From an uncultured Phycisphaerales bacterium (GTDB taxonomy: Bacteria > Planctomycetota > Phycisphaerae > Phycisphaerales > SM1A02): 37,211 nucleotides of DNA. A program made the position numbers and the translations under genes. Positions 7,637 to 15,876 of the stretch are shown here, piece after piece. The stretch lies in the NCBI GenBank assembly GCA_905480395.1, contig CAJQQE010000040.1, forward strand, positions 1 to 37,211, read 5' to 3'. The notes beneath the pieces are model-generated. The model searched no databases and was not told the origin of the DNA. It saw nothing but the letters and a program-made list of their open reading frames with translations. Every line of letters begins with the position of its first letter. The first letter of the stretch is position 1.

Positions 7637-8698
7637 TCAAGCCAAGCCTTCGTCCTCGACCGTGGCTTCGGTTCCGGCCAGACCAACCTTGAGGTCAGCC
7701 GTCCCCTTTCCGACGCATAATTCGGTCTCCGCGGTGAGCCGGAGTCGACGTGGTGATGGATCGAGGTCCACGATCATGCGGGCCGCGGTGCGCCATTGAC
7801 TGCGGGCCACGTCCGCCACCATCGGATCGGTGCGGCCGACCGCGGCTCGAAGCAAAGTCATCACCATCGGTTCATCGAAGGACCGGAAGATCGCACGATC
7901 CCAAGGCGGCGGCATCAACCCCCCCGACTCGGCGCGATCCTTCAACTCGGCGGCCATGGCGGCGATGCGGCCAGCGGCGCCCGGATGGATGGACTCCAAC
8001 CGAGGAAGAACCTCGTGACGAATCATCTCGCGAGCCCGATCACGGCGATCATTGGTGGGATCGTGCCGAATCTTGATTCCCGTCTCGGCGATCAAGGCCG
8101 CCATGGCGGATCGACGACACGACAAGAAAGGCCGGATCACCTGACAATTTTCGTTCAACCTCCGCTGTTCGGGGATTCCCGAAATCCCGTCGACTCCGGC
8201 GCCTCTGGCGAGCCTCAGCAGCACCGTCTCTGCCTGATCATCACCATGGTGACCCGCGAGCACCGTATCGGCCCCGGCGGTCTCCGCCAACGATCCGAGG
8301 GCATTCCATCGTTGATCGCGAGCGTCTGCAGAGGATGGCGGCGAACTCGCGCCGTCGGCCATGGACCAGTCGATCCGAGCTTGTACGAAGGGCAGATCCA
8401 GTCGATCTGCCAAGTCTGCCACCGCGGCGGCGTCGGCAGCCGATTCGGCCCGGAGGGCATGGTCGACATGCGCCACGATGGGACAGATCCGAATCGGAGA
8501 TCGTCGACGAGTGATGGCGGCCGCCACCGCCAACAACGCGGTGGAATCAATGCCACCACTCACCGCGACCAAGACGGGATGCGAATCGCGAAGTCCGTAG
8601 TAGTCGAGCCTTCGATTCAGGACGTCTGCGAGCGGCGACCGAGAGGCCGCCAACTCGATTCTCGACCGGTCAGGAGCGTCTCGGGGCCACCCCCTCAC
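7637..8698 (-). CDS. tilS: tRNA(Ile)-lysidine synthase
   Basis: TilS changes C34 of tRNA-Ile(CAU) to lysidine with ATP and lysine, so that AUA is read as isoleucine. The 353-residue product has the PP-loop ATP pyrophosphatase motif AVSGGIDSTALL at residues 45-56, IVAHVDHALR, the family-typical DTVLAGHHGDDQAETVLLRLARGAG, and IRPFLSCRR and IRHDPTND, which match TilS signatures. The C-terminal domains seen in longer TilS proteins are reduced. The start is the GTG at 8698: it overlaps the stop of the upstream gene as GTGA, with AAGGAG just before it. The longer open frame upstream is antisense-like sequence inside that gene. Confidence 0.93.
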   Translation of the reverse strand: MRGWPRDAPDRSRIELAASRSPLADVLNRRLDYYGLRDSHPVLVAVSGGIDSTALLAVAAAITRRRSPIRICPIVAHVDHALRAESAADAAAVADLADRLDLPFVQARIDWSMADGASSPPSSADARDQRWNALGSLAETAGADTVLAGHHGDDQAETVLLRLARGAGVDGISGIPEQRRLNENCQVIRPFLSCRRSAMAALIAETGIKIRHDPTNDRRDRAREMIRHEVLPRLESIHPGAAGRIAAMAAELKDRAESGGLMPPPWDRAIFRSFDEPMVMTLLRAAVGRTDPMVADVARSQWRTAARMIVDLDPSPRRLRLTAETELCVGKGTADLKVGLAGTEATVEDEGLA

Positions 8699-10416
8699 CG
8701 CTCCTTCACTCCCTGACCACCTGGTCCGAGTTGAACCGGCGGCACACGGGGCACACGAGGGTCGATGGAATCCGGACTCAGCGTGATGCGGGCCGTCGCG
8801 CGCACCGCATCCTCGGTCTGAAGCGAGGTTGACCATTCAACCCGATGCACGCGAGCGAGAAACCGCGACAGTTGTTCGAGAACCGAGGCGTCCGCCAAGG
8901 CATCTCGATCGTCGCTGCGACCTCGAAGCGCCGCAAGATCGGAAAACTGAAGCCCCAGCCTCGCCGGACTCGCAACGCCGCGCATGCAGACCGGTTCTTC
9001 GAGCCCCTGCGACTTCGATCGCTCAATCGCTTCACCCACTCGCCTGACGATTCCCGGCGAACTTCCGACCAACACCCAAGCACCTTGCATCGAGGAGGGT
9101 TCCGCGTCGTGTGGCCCGTTGTTCTCGATGCGACGAATCGTCCAATTCAAACTCGCCGCCAACGATGCGGGATGTCCACCGGTCAGGACTCGGAATTCCG
9201 GCCCAAGTTCAAGGTGATGAATTCCATCTCGGGCAACTTCGATGCCCGTGGTGGGCGTCGAAGTTTTCGAGGAGTTGGAGTCCGGCTCGGATGCCGCGGA
9301 GAATCGAGCCTGAACCGAGCGTCCGGCATTCGCTAACCATCCATGAATCGACTGAGTTGACTGCTCGCAGACCGCCGCCGAGGCTCCGTCAGTTCCGCCG
9401 GAATCCCGACAAGGAATCGCCACGCAGAATGCGGGCACATCGATGAGGCCGACCCTGGGAATCCTGATCGTTTCACCATCCAACACAATCAGTCGACGGC
9501 TGGCCAGGATTTGACGGACGTTCGCGGCCGGCATCAACTCTGGAAGCTCGGCGGACATCCGGATCAGTGCAGGATCGAGGACGCCAACGCCAGACTCGAG
9601 TACTGCCATGGCCACCCGGCCTTGCAGCGAGGGGATCAAGCGAGCCGCGAACTGCCCTTGCGGCCGGATTGGAAGTGGACTTGAGACGTATCGTCCAGCA
9701 ATCTCGAGCGTGGCTTCGCCCGGTCCATCCGGCGTCAGGCTGACCAACGTCTCGCCGCCAGTGGGCGATTCATGGCGAAGCAGGACTTCGATCGGCGCCG
9801 AGGGCAGGTCCGACGTCTGGGAATCTTGACGTGAAAACTTGGTACCAAAGCCGTCGACCCGCGCTCGTTCGGTCGCGTGATCAAGCCACGAGGACCCCGT
9901 CGGTGCGAGCACGAGCCAAGGGCCTGCCATCACAAGGTCGATCGACGAATCAACGAATCGGAATCGCCCCCGACCGAGTGGCCGTGGTCCAAGACGCTGC
10001 AGTCGACGCTCCAGCAAGCCTGGATCGTGCCAGCGAACCGCGTGGAGCCAGTTCACCCCCGGCGCATCGGTGGCATGGATGCATTCAACATCACGACCGA
10101 CCAACTGACGCGTGATCCGGGTGGCATCGATCCAATGCCGCCCAACCTCGACGGCGCTCACCCCGATCGCATCGAAGATCATGTCGGACCAGCGGTCCCG
10201 GTCGGTGGTTCCCTTGCGGATTCGAAGAACGGCAAAGGCCTCTTCCGGCGCGAGCCCCGCGGCAGCGTGCGCATCTTCAACCGGAATGTTCCCGGGGGTC
10301 GCCGCCGCGGCGTGAGCGCCGGTCAACCCCAAGACCAACAGCATCCCGAACGCTGGCGCGAGATTTCCAGACCAACGATTCGTCTTCTTGACGAACCGGC
10401 GGCAAAGAGCGGTCAT
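8695..10416 (-). CDS. Secreted protein of unknown function
   Basis: I do not recognise this 573-residue protein. It begins with a basic segment (MTALCRRFVKKTNRW) and a hydrophobic stretch ending GAHAAAATPG, a Sec signal with a likely cleavage after AHA. The mature part alternates beta-rich stretches and short helices. It has no repeated motif, only isolated Cys, and Pro-rich last residues. A GTG at 10443 in the same frame would add nine residues; I prefer the ATG at 10416 because it gives a normal signal peptide. Its stop overlaps the tilS start by four bases. It follows the sigma factor and its small partner with a 111-base gap, so it may be part of that operon or a target of it. Confidence 0.7.
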   Translation of the reverse strand: MTALCRRFVKKTNRWSGNLAPAFGMLLVLGLTGAHAAAATPGNIPVEDAHAAAGLAPEEAFAVLRIRKGTTDRDRWSDMIFDAIGVSAVEVGRHWIDATRITRQLVGRDVECIHATDAPGVNWLHAVRWHDPGLLERRLQRLGPRPLGRGRFRFVDSSIDLVMAGPWLVLAPTGSSWLDHATERARVDGFGTKFSRQDSQTSDLPSAPIEVLLRHESPTGGETLVSLTPDGPGEATLEIAGRYVSSPLPIRPQGQFAARLIPSLQGRVAMAVLESGVGVLDPALIRMSAELPELMPAANVRQILASRRLIVLDGETIRIPRVGLIDVPAFCVAIPCRDSGGTDGASAAVCEQSTQSIHGWLANAGRSVQARFSAASEPDSNSSKTSTPTTGIEVARDGIHHLELGPEFRVLTGGHPASLAASLNWTIRRIENNGPHDAEPSSMQGAWVLVGSSPGIVRRVGEAIERSKSQGLEEPVCMRGVASPARLGLQFSDLAALRGRSDDRDALADASVLEQLSRFLARVHRVEWSTSLQTEDAVRATARITLSPDSIDPRVPRVPPVQLGPGGQGVKER

Positions 10417-10527
10417 GAATGAATGATGGAAGGGATTGATCACGAGTGAGTTCGGAGGAGGCCGGTCGGTCGGTTGATCTGTGGGTCAGCGCGACGATGA
10501 CGGAAGAAACGATTCCGGATCCGCCGA

Positions 10528-10908
10528 TCAGGTCGATTGCCCGGGCCCGGCGGCCACGACGGAGTCGTACCGGCCAGCCTCACCAGAAGTTGCCGATCCT
10601 TCGAGATTCTCACCGGGTTTGCTGGTCGAATCCGGGAGATCTGCAGGGTCGACCGAAAGCCTCCGGAAGGCGTCCTGAACGCCCGACGCCTCTCCGGCAA
10701 TCGGCGGCACCGCGACCGGGGTCAACGGCGACATGATCTGACTCAGTCCAGCGGCCATCACGACGGCGGCGAAGATTCCACCGACCGCCCAAAGGCCTCG
10801 CCGTGCGTCGCGATCGAGCCATCGCCGTCGATCCGGTGCTTCGACGCCATCCAGTCGAGCGAACACGGCCTCGGAAAACAGATCAGTTTTTTTTGACCGC
10901 TCAGTCAT
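10528..10908 (-). CDS. Single-span membrane protein, probable anti-sigma partner
   Basis: The 126-residue protein has a charged cytoplasmic N-terminus (MTERSKKTDLFSEAVFARLD), one hydrophobic span near residues 40-60 (GLWAVGGIFAAVVMAAGL) and a C-terminal part outside. Its ATG overlaps the sigma factor stop as ATGA, so the two are translationally coupled. A small one-span protein directly after an ECF sigma factor is the usual place and layout of an anti-sigma factor. No zinc-binding HxxxCxxC motif is present, and the cytoplasmic part (about 38 residues) is short for a full anti-sigma domain, so this role is inference from position. Confidence 0.65.
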   Translation of the reverse strand: MTERSKKTDLFSEAVFARLDGVEAPDRRRWLDRDARRGLWAVGGIFAAVVMAAGLSQIMSPLTPVAVPPIAGEASGVQDAFRRLSVDPADLPDSTSKPGENLEGSATSGEAGRYDSVVAAGPGQST

Positions 10909-11513
10909 TCGTCGACACTCTCAAGATGCTCGATCCCAAGAATCGCCGCCTCGTCGCCAAATCGGCCGTCTTCGATCAACGCCACGCCCATCCGCCGCCG
11001 AGCGCGGAACAAGTGACTCTTCACGGTCCCCAAGGGAAGATCTAGCCGATGGGCGATCTCTTGGATGGCCAGCTGTCGGCCGTGAAAGAGCTCCACGATC
11101 TCACGTTGCCGTGGGTTCAATGATTCGAGCGCATGGGCAACCGCCCGTGCGGCACGCCCGCGTCGTTCGTCCATCTCTGCAACATCTCGTGGGCCATCGC
11201 CTCGGCCGGCTCGCCCATCAACAATGTCGCTGTCCGGTACCGGACGGAATTTCTGGATGTAATTAATCCAAAGGCGTCGCGCGATGGTGAAGAGCCAAGT
11301 GCTGAATCGGAATCGTTCGTCGAATCGATCGAGATTTCGCAGGACTCGGACGAACGCCTCTTGGGCGATGTCCTCCGCCACGTCTTCTCGCCGGGTCAGG
11401 CGAAGCAAGAAGTGATGAAGTGATGAACGATGACCATCGATCAATGCTTCGAGCGCCGTGGCATCGCCACGCTTCGCCCGTTGAATCAAGGTCAGTTCAT
11501 AGTCTCGCTTCAT
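10905..11513 (-). CDS. ECF-family RNA polymerase sigma factor
   Basis: The 202-residue product has both sigma-70 regions of the ECF group. Region 2 (about 8-90) contains EDVAEDIAQEAFVRVLRNLDRFDERFRFSTWLFTIARRLWINYIQ, with the -10 recognition helix. Region 4 (about 130-185) contains LNPRQREIVELFHGRQLAIQEIAHRLDLPLGTVKSHLFRARRRM, the -35 helix-turn-helix. It directs RNA polymerase to a set of promoters, often its own. The linker (GRAGRGDGPRDVAEMDERRG) is longer than usual. A short inverted repeat, GACTC/GAGTC (11514-11525), lies directly before the ATG. It overlaps the next gene by four bases; the ECF group number cannot be given. Confidence 0.92.
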   Translation of the reverse strand: MKRDYELTLIQRAKRGDATALEALIDGHRSSLHHFLLRLTRREDVAEDIAQEAFVRVLRNLDRFDERFRFSTWLFTIARRLWINYIQKFRPVPDSDIVDGRAGRGDGPRDVAEMDERRGRAARAVAHALESLNPRQREIVELFHGRQLAIQEIAHRLDLPLGTVKSHLFRARRRMGVALIEDGRFGDEAAILGIEHLESVDE

Positions 11514-11549
11514 GACTCAAGAGTCTATCCGCAATCGGTTCGCAATCCT

Positions 11550-11569
11550 AAAAAATGCCCCTCGGAGCA
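11550..11569 (-). terminator. Candidate intrinsic terminator or leader attenuator before the sigma factor
   Basis: On the minus strand a 5-bp stem (TGCTC/GGGCA with a T:G pair, loop CGAG) is followed by six T. It lies 37 bases upstream of the sigma factor ATG and downstream of the B12-domain gene, so it could end readthrough or act in the sigma leader. Confidence 0.5.
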
Positions 11570-11606
11570 TCTCCACTCCGGGTGATGGGGGCCAACGGAA
11601 CGAAAA

Positions 11607-11655
11607 CCTCCCGTGGTCTGACCGGCGTTGATCACGCTCGTCGGACCACGGGAGG
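11607..11655 (-). terminator. Terminator of the B12-domain gene
   Basis: A perfect 12-bp inverted repeat (11607-11618 and 11644-11655) with a 25-base loop starts 27 bases past the stop of the gene at 11683. On the minus strand it is followed by GTTTTCGTT. The loop is long, but the stem strength and the T tract support termination. Confidence 0.7.
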
Positions 11656-11682
11656 ATGCTTTGGATCAACCATCGAGGGCGA

Positions 11683-12402
11683 TCACGCCGCCTTAGGAAG
11701 GTGACGGCCTCTGCCGACGGTTCGCTGTTCCGGGATCGCTCGGCGATCTGGGTCATCGATGATTGCCAGGCGGAGATCCTGCGCGTCGCCCGCCCAGAGA
11801 TCCGCACCGATCTCCTCGGCAAGGCCTGGAGCACGGGCGAAGACGCCGCCCCCCACCGCGATTTGCAGATCGGGACACGCGCCAACTTCGCGAACGGTGT
11901 CGATGATCTCTCGAATTCCCGGAGTGTCGCTCGGGCTCGATGCGTAGAGCAGCAGGACATCGGGAGACCACTGGCCGACATCTTCCAGAATTTCGTCACT
12001 CGGAACACCGCCGCCGGCGAAACGAACTTCGTGACCGTCGACTTCCAACTCCGCCACCATAATCTCGGCATCGAGTTGCTCCGCCGCACCATGGCCGCAG
12101 AACAACAGGATTCGTCGGCGGTGCGTGGCCTTCATCTTTGGAGCATCGGCCATTCGCTCGATCACTCGTCCCGCGGCAAGCCTCAACGAGCCCATCACGA
12201 TCGAATTTGCCGACGTGGAGATGCGATCCTCTCGCCGGCACTGTTCGATCTTGGTCAGCGCGGGCGAGACGACTTCGGCAAGAAACTCTTCGGGCTTGAG
12301 ATTGTCTCGATCAAGACATTCATCCAAGAAACGCCGGAGCACTGTTCGTTCACCTTGCAAGGCGAGTTGAAGAAGACGTTCGACATCTGGTTCGTGTGAC
12401 AT
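11683..12402 (-). CDS. Cobalamin-binding-domain protein with degenerate B12 motif
   Basis: The 239-residue protein has an N-terminal helical domain (residues 1-85, like the B12-binding-2 cap) and a Rossmann-like B12-binding domain (about 95-225): RRILLFCGHGAAEQLDAEIMVAELEVDGHEVRFAGGGVPSDEI, then DVLLLYASSP and LQIAVGGGVFARAPGLAEEIGADLWA. The usual DxHxxG cobalamin ligand motif reads CGHGAA: the His (residue 104) is kept, but Asp is Cys and Gly is Ala. Such stand-alone proteins include light-responsive and redox sensors; here no DNA-binding domain is seen. The ATG at 12402 has GGAG seven bases upstream; an in-frame upstream start (12489) would add 29 residues. Its neighbour is menG, 199 bases upstream. 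Confidence 0.75.
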   Translation of the reverse strand: MSHEPDVERLLQLALQGERTVLRRFLDECLDRDNLKPEEFLAEVVSPALTKIEQCRREDRISTSANSIVMGSLRLAAGRVIERMADAPKMKATHRRRILLFCGHGAAEQLDAEIMVAELEVDGHEVRFAGGGVPSDEILEDVGQWSPDVLLLYASSPSDTPGIREIIDTVREVGACPDLQIAVGGGVFARAPGLAEEIGADLWAGDAQDLRLAIIDDPDRRAIPEQRTVGRGRHLPKAA

Positions 12403-12601
12403 TATTGACTCCACAATCAGTGAGGGGGCTGGATCCTCCAGCCAGTTTCCAAGGTCGCGAACGACGGAGACATCCGTCGAGGGGGGCACTAGAAAAACCG
12501 ATGGGGAGCCCCATTCGTTTCACGACCAGAGACAATGGGGGTGTTCGCCCCAACCAGTCCCCCGCAGAATTGGAATATTGCGAGCGCGAGCGTCCCGATG
12601 C

Positions 12602-13387
12602 TCAGGGTTCCCGGACGCCAAGCGAGGCGACACAGACGCCAAAGGTCAAGGGAACTTGCCTTTGGACCACGAGACCGGCGCCCCTCATCAATTCGGCCAG
12701 TTGCTCGGGATCGAGAAACGTCTCGATCGAGCGAGGCAGATACCGATACGCGCCGGAACCATCACGAGCGACCATCGATGCCGTCCAAGGCATCACCCGC
12801 ATGGTGTAGAACCGATTTCCCCAACGGATGAGCGGATTCCGAGGTTCGGCGAACTCCAGAATCACCAGTCGTCCGCCCGGCCGCAGCACGCGGGCAAACT
12901 CTCGGATCGCGGCCGCCGGGTCCGTCACGTTGCGAATGCCAAAGGCGATCGTCACCACATCAAAACGTTGGTCGTCGTACTCAAGATTCATGGCATCAGC
13001 ATGCTCATAGACCGGCCGAGACCCCTCCGGGAGACGAGCCGCCTTGCGGCGCGCCTGATCCAGCATCTCGGGCGTGAAGTCGCCGCCAATCACTTCGGTG
13101 GCCCCCGTCCGCAAGAATGCCTCGGTCAGGTCGCCCGTCCCGCAGGCCATGTCGAGTACGGCATCACCGTCCCGCACCCCGGCCAAGGCCACCGTCCGTC
13201 GCCGCCAGGATTGATCGAGACCAAAAGAATGGAGGCGATTATTGAGGTCGTAGGACCCCGCAATCGAGGCGAACATCGACCGGACCTTTCCGGCCTTCTC
13301 CGTCGACTGATGCGGGTTTTCGGCCAGTTCCGTGGGATTCCAGGCGACATCATCCCGGCGCTGAGGGTTTGAGGACATATCGGGCAT
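12602..13387 (-). CDS. menG (ubiE): Demethylmenaquinone / ubiquinone C-methyltransferase
   Basis: The 261-residue product is a class I SAM-dependent methyltransferase of the UbiE/MenG family. It methylates the quinone ring in the last step of menaquinone synthesis. Seen are the family start VRSMFASIAGSYDLNNRLHSFGLDQSWRR, motif I VLDMACGTGDLTEAFL, GGDFTPEMLDQAR, HADAMNLEYDDQRFDVVTIAFGIRNVTD, and VLRPGGRLVILEFAEPRNPL. The end keeps RDGSGAYRYLPRSIETFLDPEQLAELM and FGVCVASLG. Family knowledge and the planctomycete context make menaquinone the likely substrate. I chose the ATG at 13387 because a TATACT box sits six bases before it, as for leaderless transcripts; a TTG two codons up and an ATG three codons down are alternatives. 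Confidence 0.92.
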   Translation of the reverse strand: MPDMSSNPQRRDDVAWNPTELAENPHQSTEKAGKVRSMFASIAGSYDLNNRLHSFGLDQSWRRRTVALAGVRDGDAVLDMACGTGDLTEAFLRTGATEVIGGDFTPEMLDQARRKAARLPEGSRPVYEHADAMNLEYDDQRFDVVTIAFGIRNVTDPAAAIREFARVLRPGGRLVILEFAEPRNPLIRWGNRFYTMRVMPWTASMVARDGSGAYRYLPRSIETFLDPEQLAELMRGAGLVVQRQVPLTFGVCVASLGVREP

Positions 13388-13393
13388 GACCAA

Positions 13394-13399
13394 AGTATA
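13394..13399 (-). promoter_or_regulatory. Candidate -10 element of menG
   Basis: TATACT on the minus strand ends six bases before the ATG at 13387, with no ribosome binding site between. It matches the placement before gmhA and pheA and suggests a leaderless mRNA. Confidence 0.45.
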
Positions 13400-13408
13400 G
13401 GCCCGACC

Positions 13409-13430
13409 ACCATTTCGCCGATGAAATGGT
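13409..13430. promoter_or_regulatory. Inverted repeat upstream of menG
   Basis: An 8-bp perfect inverted repeat (ACCATTTC ... GAAATGGT, six-base spacer) lies just upstream of the candidate menG -10 box, in the place of a -35 region. It could be an operator or an RNA hairpin. No regulator is identified. Confidence 0.35.
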
Positions 13431-13462
13431 CAGGAACGGGGTTTAGAGGCTCCAATTTGATT

Positions 13463-13500
13463 GACCAACCGCAGAAGATTCGATTGAACGGAGGTTGGTC
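13463..13500. promoter_or_regulatory. Inverted repeat between menG and the hydrolase-like gene
   Basis: GACCAACC (13463-13470) and GGTTGGTC (13493-13500) form an 8-bp inverted repeat with a 22-base spacer in the divergent promoter region. It may be an operator for the gene at 13582; evidence is the symmetry alone. Confidence 0.3.
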
Positions 13501-13581
13501 GAGTACCATGTCTCTTGGTAGTCCAGCCAGTTCAGACGGCCCGATCGTCTTGTCTTCTCATCGGGAACGAGCAACCAACCA

Positions 13582-14508
13582 ATGGTGATTGACGCACAGA
13601 CCAGAATCTGGCCCTCCGTCGACAGACTGGGACGGGAGACCTCGGAGATCCTTCGACGGGCTCGCGCTGACCGTTGGATCAAGGAATCCGCGGAACCTGA
13701 ACAACTACTGGCGAGTCTTGATTGCGTCGACGCCGCCATGGTCTTCGCCTATCGAGCCGACCGACAAGACGCCTGCATTCCGAATGAATGGGTCGCTGAG
13801 ATCGTCTCAAAGAGCCGTGGCTTGCTGATGGGCGTCGCAGGAATCGACCCCCTTGCCCCCGACGTCTTTGGCGAACTCGATCGAGCGGTCGAAATGGGAT
13901 TCGTTGGAATTACGGTCTGCCCTTCCGATCAAGGATTCCATCCAACGCACTCGACCGCGATGCGACTGTGGGAACGCTGCGAGGAACTTGGATTGCCCGT
14001 GTTCGTCTCCCGGCCCGGCCCGGTAGGCCCCGGTGCCATTCTCGAATTCGATCGCCCGCTGGCCTGGGATGAGGTCGCCAGATCACTCCCCAATCTTTCG
14101 GTCGTCCTCAGCGGTATTGGCGCTCCTTGGGTCGAAGAGACTCTGGTCCTGCTTCAGAAGCACCGTCGAATCTTTGCCGACACCGCCGGACTCGTCCATC
14201 GCCCTTGGCAGCTCTTTCAGGCCCTGCTCGGCGCCGCAAGCATGGACATCATCGACAAACTGCTCTTCGCGAGTGGTTGGCCGACGGAAACACCAGCCAA
14301 GGCGATCGAGACCATTTACTCGATCAATGCTTTTAGTCAGGGCACGCAACTCCCCGGAATTCCTCGAAGCCAACTCCGGTCGATCGTCGAACGCGATGTG
14401 GCCACGACGCTCGGAATCCCAATCGCTGGTGGACGAGGGACTTTGCCTGAGATCACCCCCGTGACCACGAGCCCGACGGGAGTCACCGGTGATTCGACGG
14501 GTGTCTGA
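13582..14508 (+). CDS. Amidohydrolase-2-like protein lacking metal ligands
   Basis: The 308-residue protein follows the amidohydrolase_2 (ACMSD-like TIM barrel) layout, strand by strand, but each active-site position is changed. The usual DxHxH is DAQTRIW (Gln6, Arg8). The strand that normally ends in a metal-binding His reads LPVFVSRPG. The next His strand reads LSVVLSGIGAPW. The final GSDxP reads LLFASGWP, with Asp gone. Other parts are well kept (GVAGIDPLAPDVFGELDRAVEMGFVGITV, LWERCEELGLPVFV, IFADTAGLVHRPW). It should therefore not hydrolyse by the normal metal mechanism; a binding or regulatory role is possible. The tail after residue 275 is Gly/Thr-rich. The next gene starts 20 bases inside it. 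Confidence 0.75.
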   Translation: MVIDAQTRIWPSVDRLGRETSEILRRARADRWIKESAEPEQLLASLDCVDAAMVFAYRADRQDACIPNEWVAEIVSKSRGLLMGVAGIDPLAPDVFGELDRAVEMGFVGITVCPSDQGFHPTHSTAMRLWERCEELGLPVFVSRPGPVGPGAILEFDRPLAWDEVARSLPNLSVVLSGIGAPWVEETLVLLQKHRRIFADTAGLVHRPWQLFQALLGAASMDIIDKLLFASGWPTETPAKAIETIYSINAFSQGTQLPGIPRSQLRSIVERDVATTLGIPIAGGRGTLPEITPVTTSPTGVTGDSTGV

Positions 14509-15160
14509 ACCATCTGAGCGACGAACTTCAACATGGAAGACTGCCACCGCCATCTTGACGGCGATCGTGGTTTCGGCCTGCGCGCCGACTTCGCCGTCCG
14601 GCCTGGTGACCGTGACCTCACGCACCGCCAATCCCGTGCAACTGACTGCCTCATTCAGCTACGGCGCCTACACGGTCGATCCCGCGAAAGTCTCGATCAT
14701 TCTCAGTACGGTTCCGCTGGAGACCCTGGCTTCGGGCGACTTCGAGGAAGCACAGGTCGCCCATGTACAAATGCTCTGGAAACCACGAGCAGGTCGAACG
14801 CCAGTCAGCGCCGACGCTACCAATCTGAGTATCCGATATGTGGTGTTGGTCGACGGTGAGGTCGGCCTGTACGGCGGCGGTGGCTTCGGCTGGCCAAAGG
14901 GAACGCCTGGCAAGACTGGCTTCGGTCTCAACATTGCCGGATCAAACCTCGCCCTGCTTGATTCGACCGATGGATTCCGAGACTTGCTCACCCCCGCTCG
15001 ACTCTTGGGCTCGATCGGCGCTCCCCTGGATGAAACGGTCGCCATCAGGATGCGAGATACCGTCAGCCAGATCGTGACCGACCGACTGGGCAGGTCACAG
15101 TGGGTCGATCTTGGCCTCGGCGAAGGGCGGATTCTGTCATCGGCCCCACTCAGCCGCTGA
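14489..15160 (+). CDS. Lipoprotein of unknown function
   Basis: I do not recognise this 223-residue product. It starts with a basic segment, then a hydrophobic stretch ending in IVVSAC, a lipobox with the lipidated Cys near residue 31. The mature part is beta-rich, with a Gly-rich turn (GLYGGGGFGWPKGTPGKTGFG). The start is GTG at 14489, inside the previous gene by 20 bases; GTG at 14501 is possible too. The overlap suggests co-transcription with the hydrolase-like gene. It ends eight bases before the convergent NUDIX gene. Confidence 0.7.
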   Translation: MIRRVSEPSERRTSTWKTATAILTAIVVSACAPTSPSGLVTVTSRTANPVQLTASFSYGAYTVDPAKVSIILSTVPLETLASGDFEEAQVAHVQMLWKPRAGRTPVSADATNLSIRYVVLVDGEVGLYGGGGFGWPKGTPGKTGFGLNIAGSNLALLDSTDGFRDLLTPARLLGSIGAPLDETVAIRMRDTVSQIVTDRLGRSQWVDLGLGEGRILSSAPLSR

Positions 15161-15167
15161 GTCCTCT

Positions 15168-15872
15168 CTAACTCGCCTCATTGATGCCCTCAAGGACCAG
15201 AGAAGCCAGCGCCGCCATCGCTCGGGCGGCGTCACTCGACGGCTCAGGAAGCGTGTCAGGCCCCACCACCGCAAACTCATCGTGTTCCCAGCCTGGTGAG
15301 ATGATCGGCGTCGACGCCAACGTGCAGCGGTAGATGACTTCCCAGGTTCCGACCACGTCATCACGAAGGATGGCGATCGGGATGGGCTCGCTGGTGGCCG
15401 CGACGCCGCACTCCTCGTGGAGTTCTCGCTTGAAGACCAGATCCGGCCGGACCGAACCGTCCTCCTCGGGCGGTACGCCACCGCCGGGAAGATACTCCCA
15501 CATGCTTGGATAAGAACCGCTTGACTCACTGCGCCGCCCCGCGAGGAGGCCGAGCCCGCCCCCTTCGGCCACCACGCACAGTCCCTTGAGACCGAGGGGC
15601 CGGATGCCGGTATCGATGCCCATCGCACGCACCGCATGAAATCGGTAACTCGATGGCGCCAGATGCACGATTGCCCCGCCATGTCCGTTTCGAACCACCC
15701 CGAGGACGTGCAGGACCTCGCCGTCGTAATAGCGAGGATTTCGCTCACCAAGCGAAGCCCATGCCTCGTCGACGGATTCAAGATCGACCGAATCAGGAAT
15801 CCACCGATCCGGAATGACGTTGAACACCGGTGGACGACGGAGTCGGATCAAACGGCCTGCTTCCGCGGTCAC
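15168..15872 (-). CDS. NUDIX hydrolase-like protein
   Basis: The 234-residue protein carries a NUDIX box with the catalytic end intact: GGGVPPEEDGSVRPDL followed by VFKRELHEECGV, that is G...RExxEExG with a longer spacing than the usual GX5EX7REUXEEXGU. The family cleaves nucleoside diphosphates linked to another group. The N-terminal 90 residues (LIRLRRPPVFNVIPDRW, HLAPSSYRFHAVRAMGID) are not part of the core domain and I do not recognise them. Substrate is unknown. It begins four bases after the POT transporter stop, so the two are probably co-transcribed. Confidence 0.75.
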   Translation of the reverse strand: MTAEAGRLIRLRRPPVFNVIPDRWIPDSVDLESVDEAWASLGERNPRYYDGEVLHVLGVVRNGHGGAIVHLAPSSYRFHAVRAMGIDTGIRPLGLKGLCVVAEGGGLGLLAGRRSESSGSYPSMWEYLPGGGVPPEEDGSVRPDLVFKRELHEECGVAATSEPIPIAILRDDVVGTWEVIYRCTLASTPIISPGWEHDEFAVVGPDTLPEPSSDAARAMAALASLVLEGINEAS

Positions 15873-15876
15873 GAGA

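Noticed and set aside
12578-13372. Plus-strand frame of 264 codons over menG
   Set aside because: Antisense shadow of a clear methyltransferase gene.
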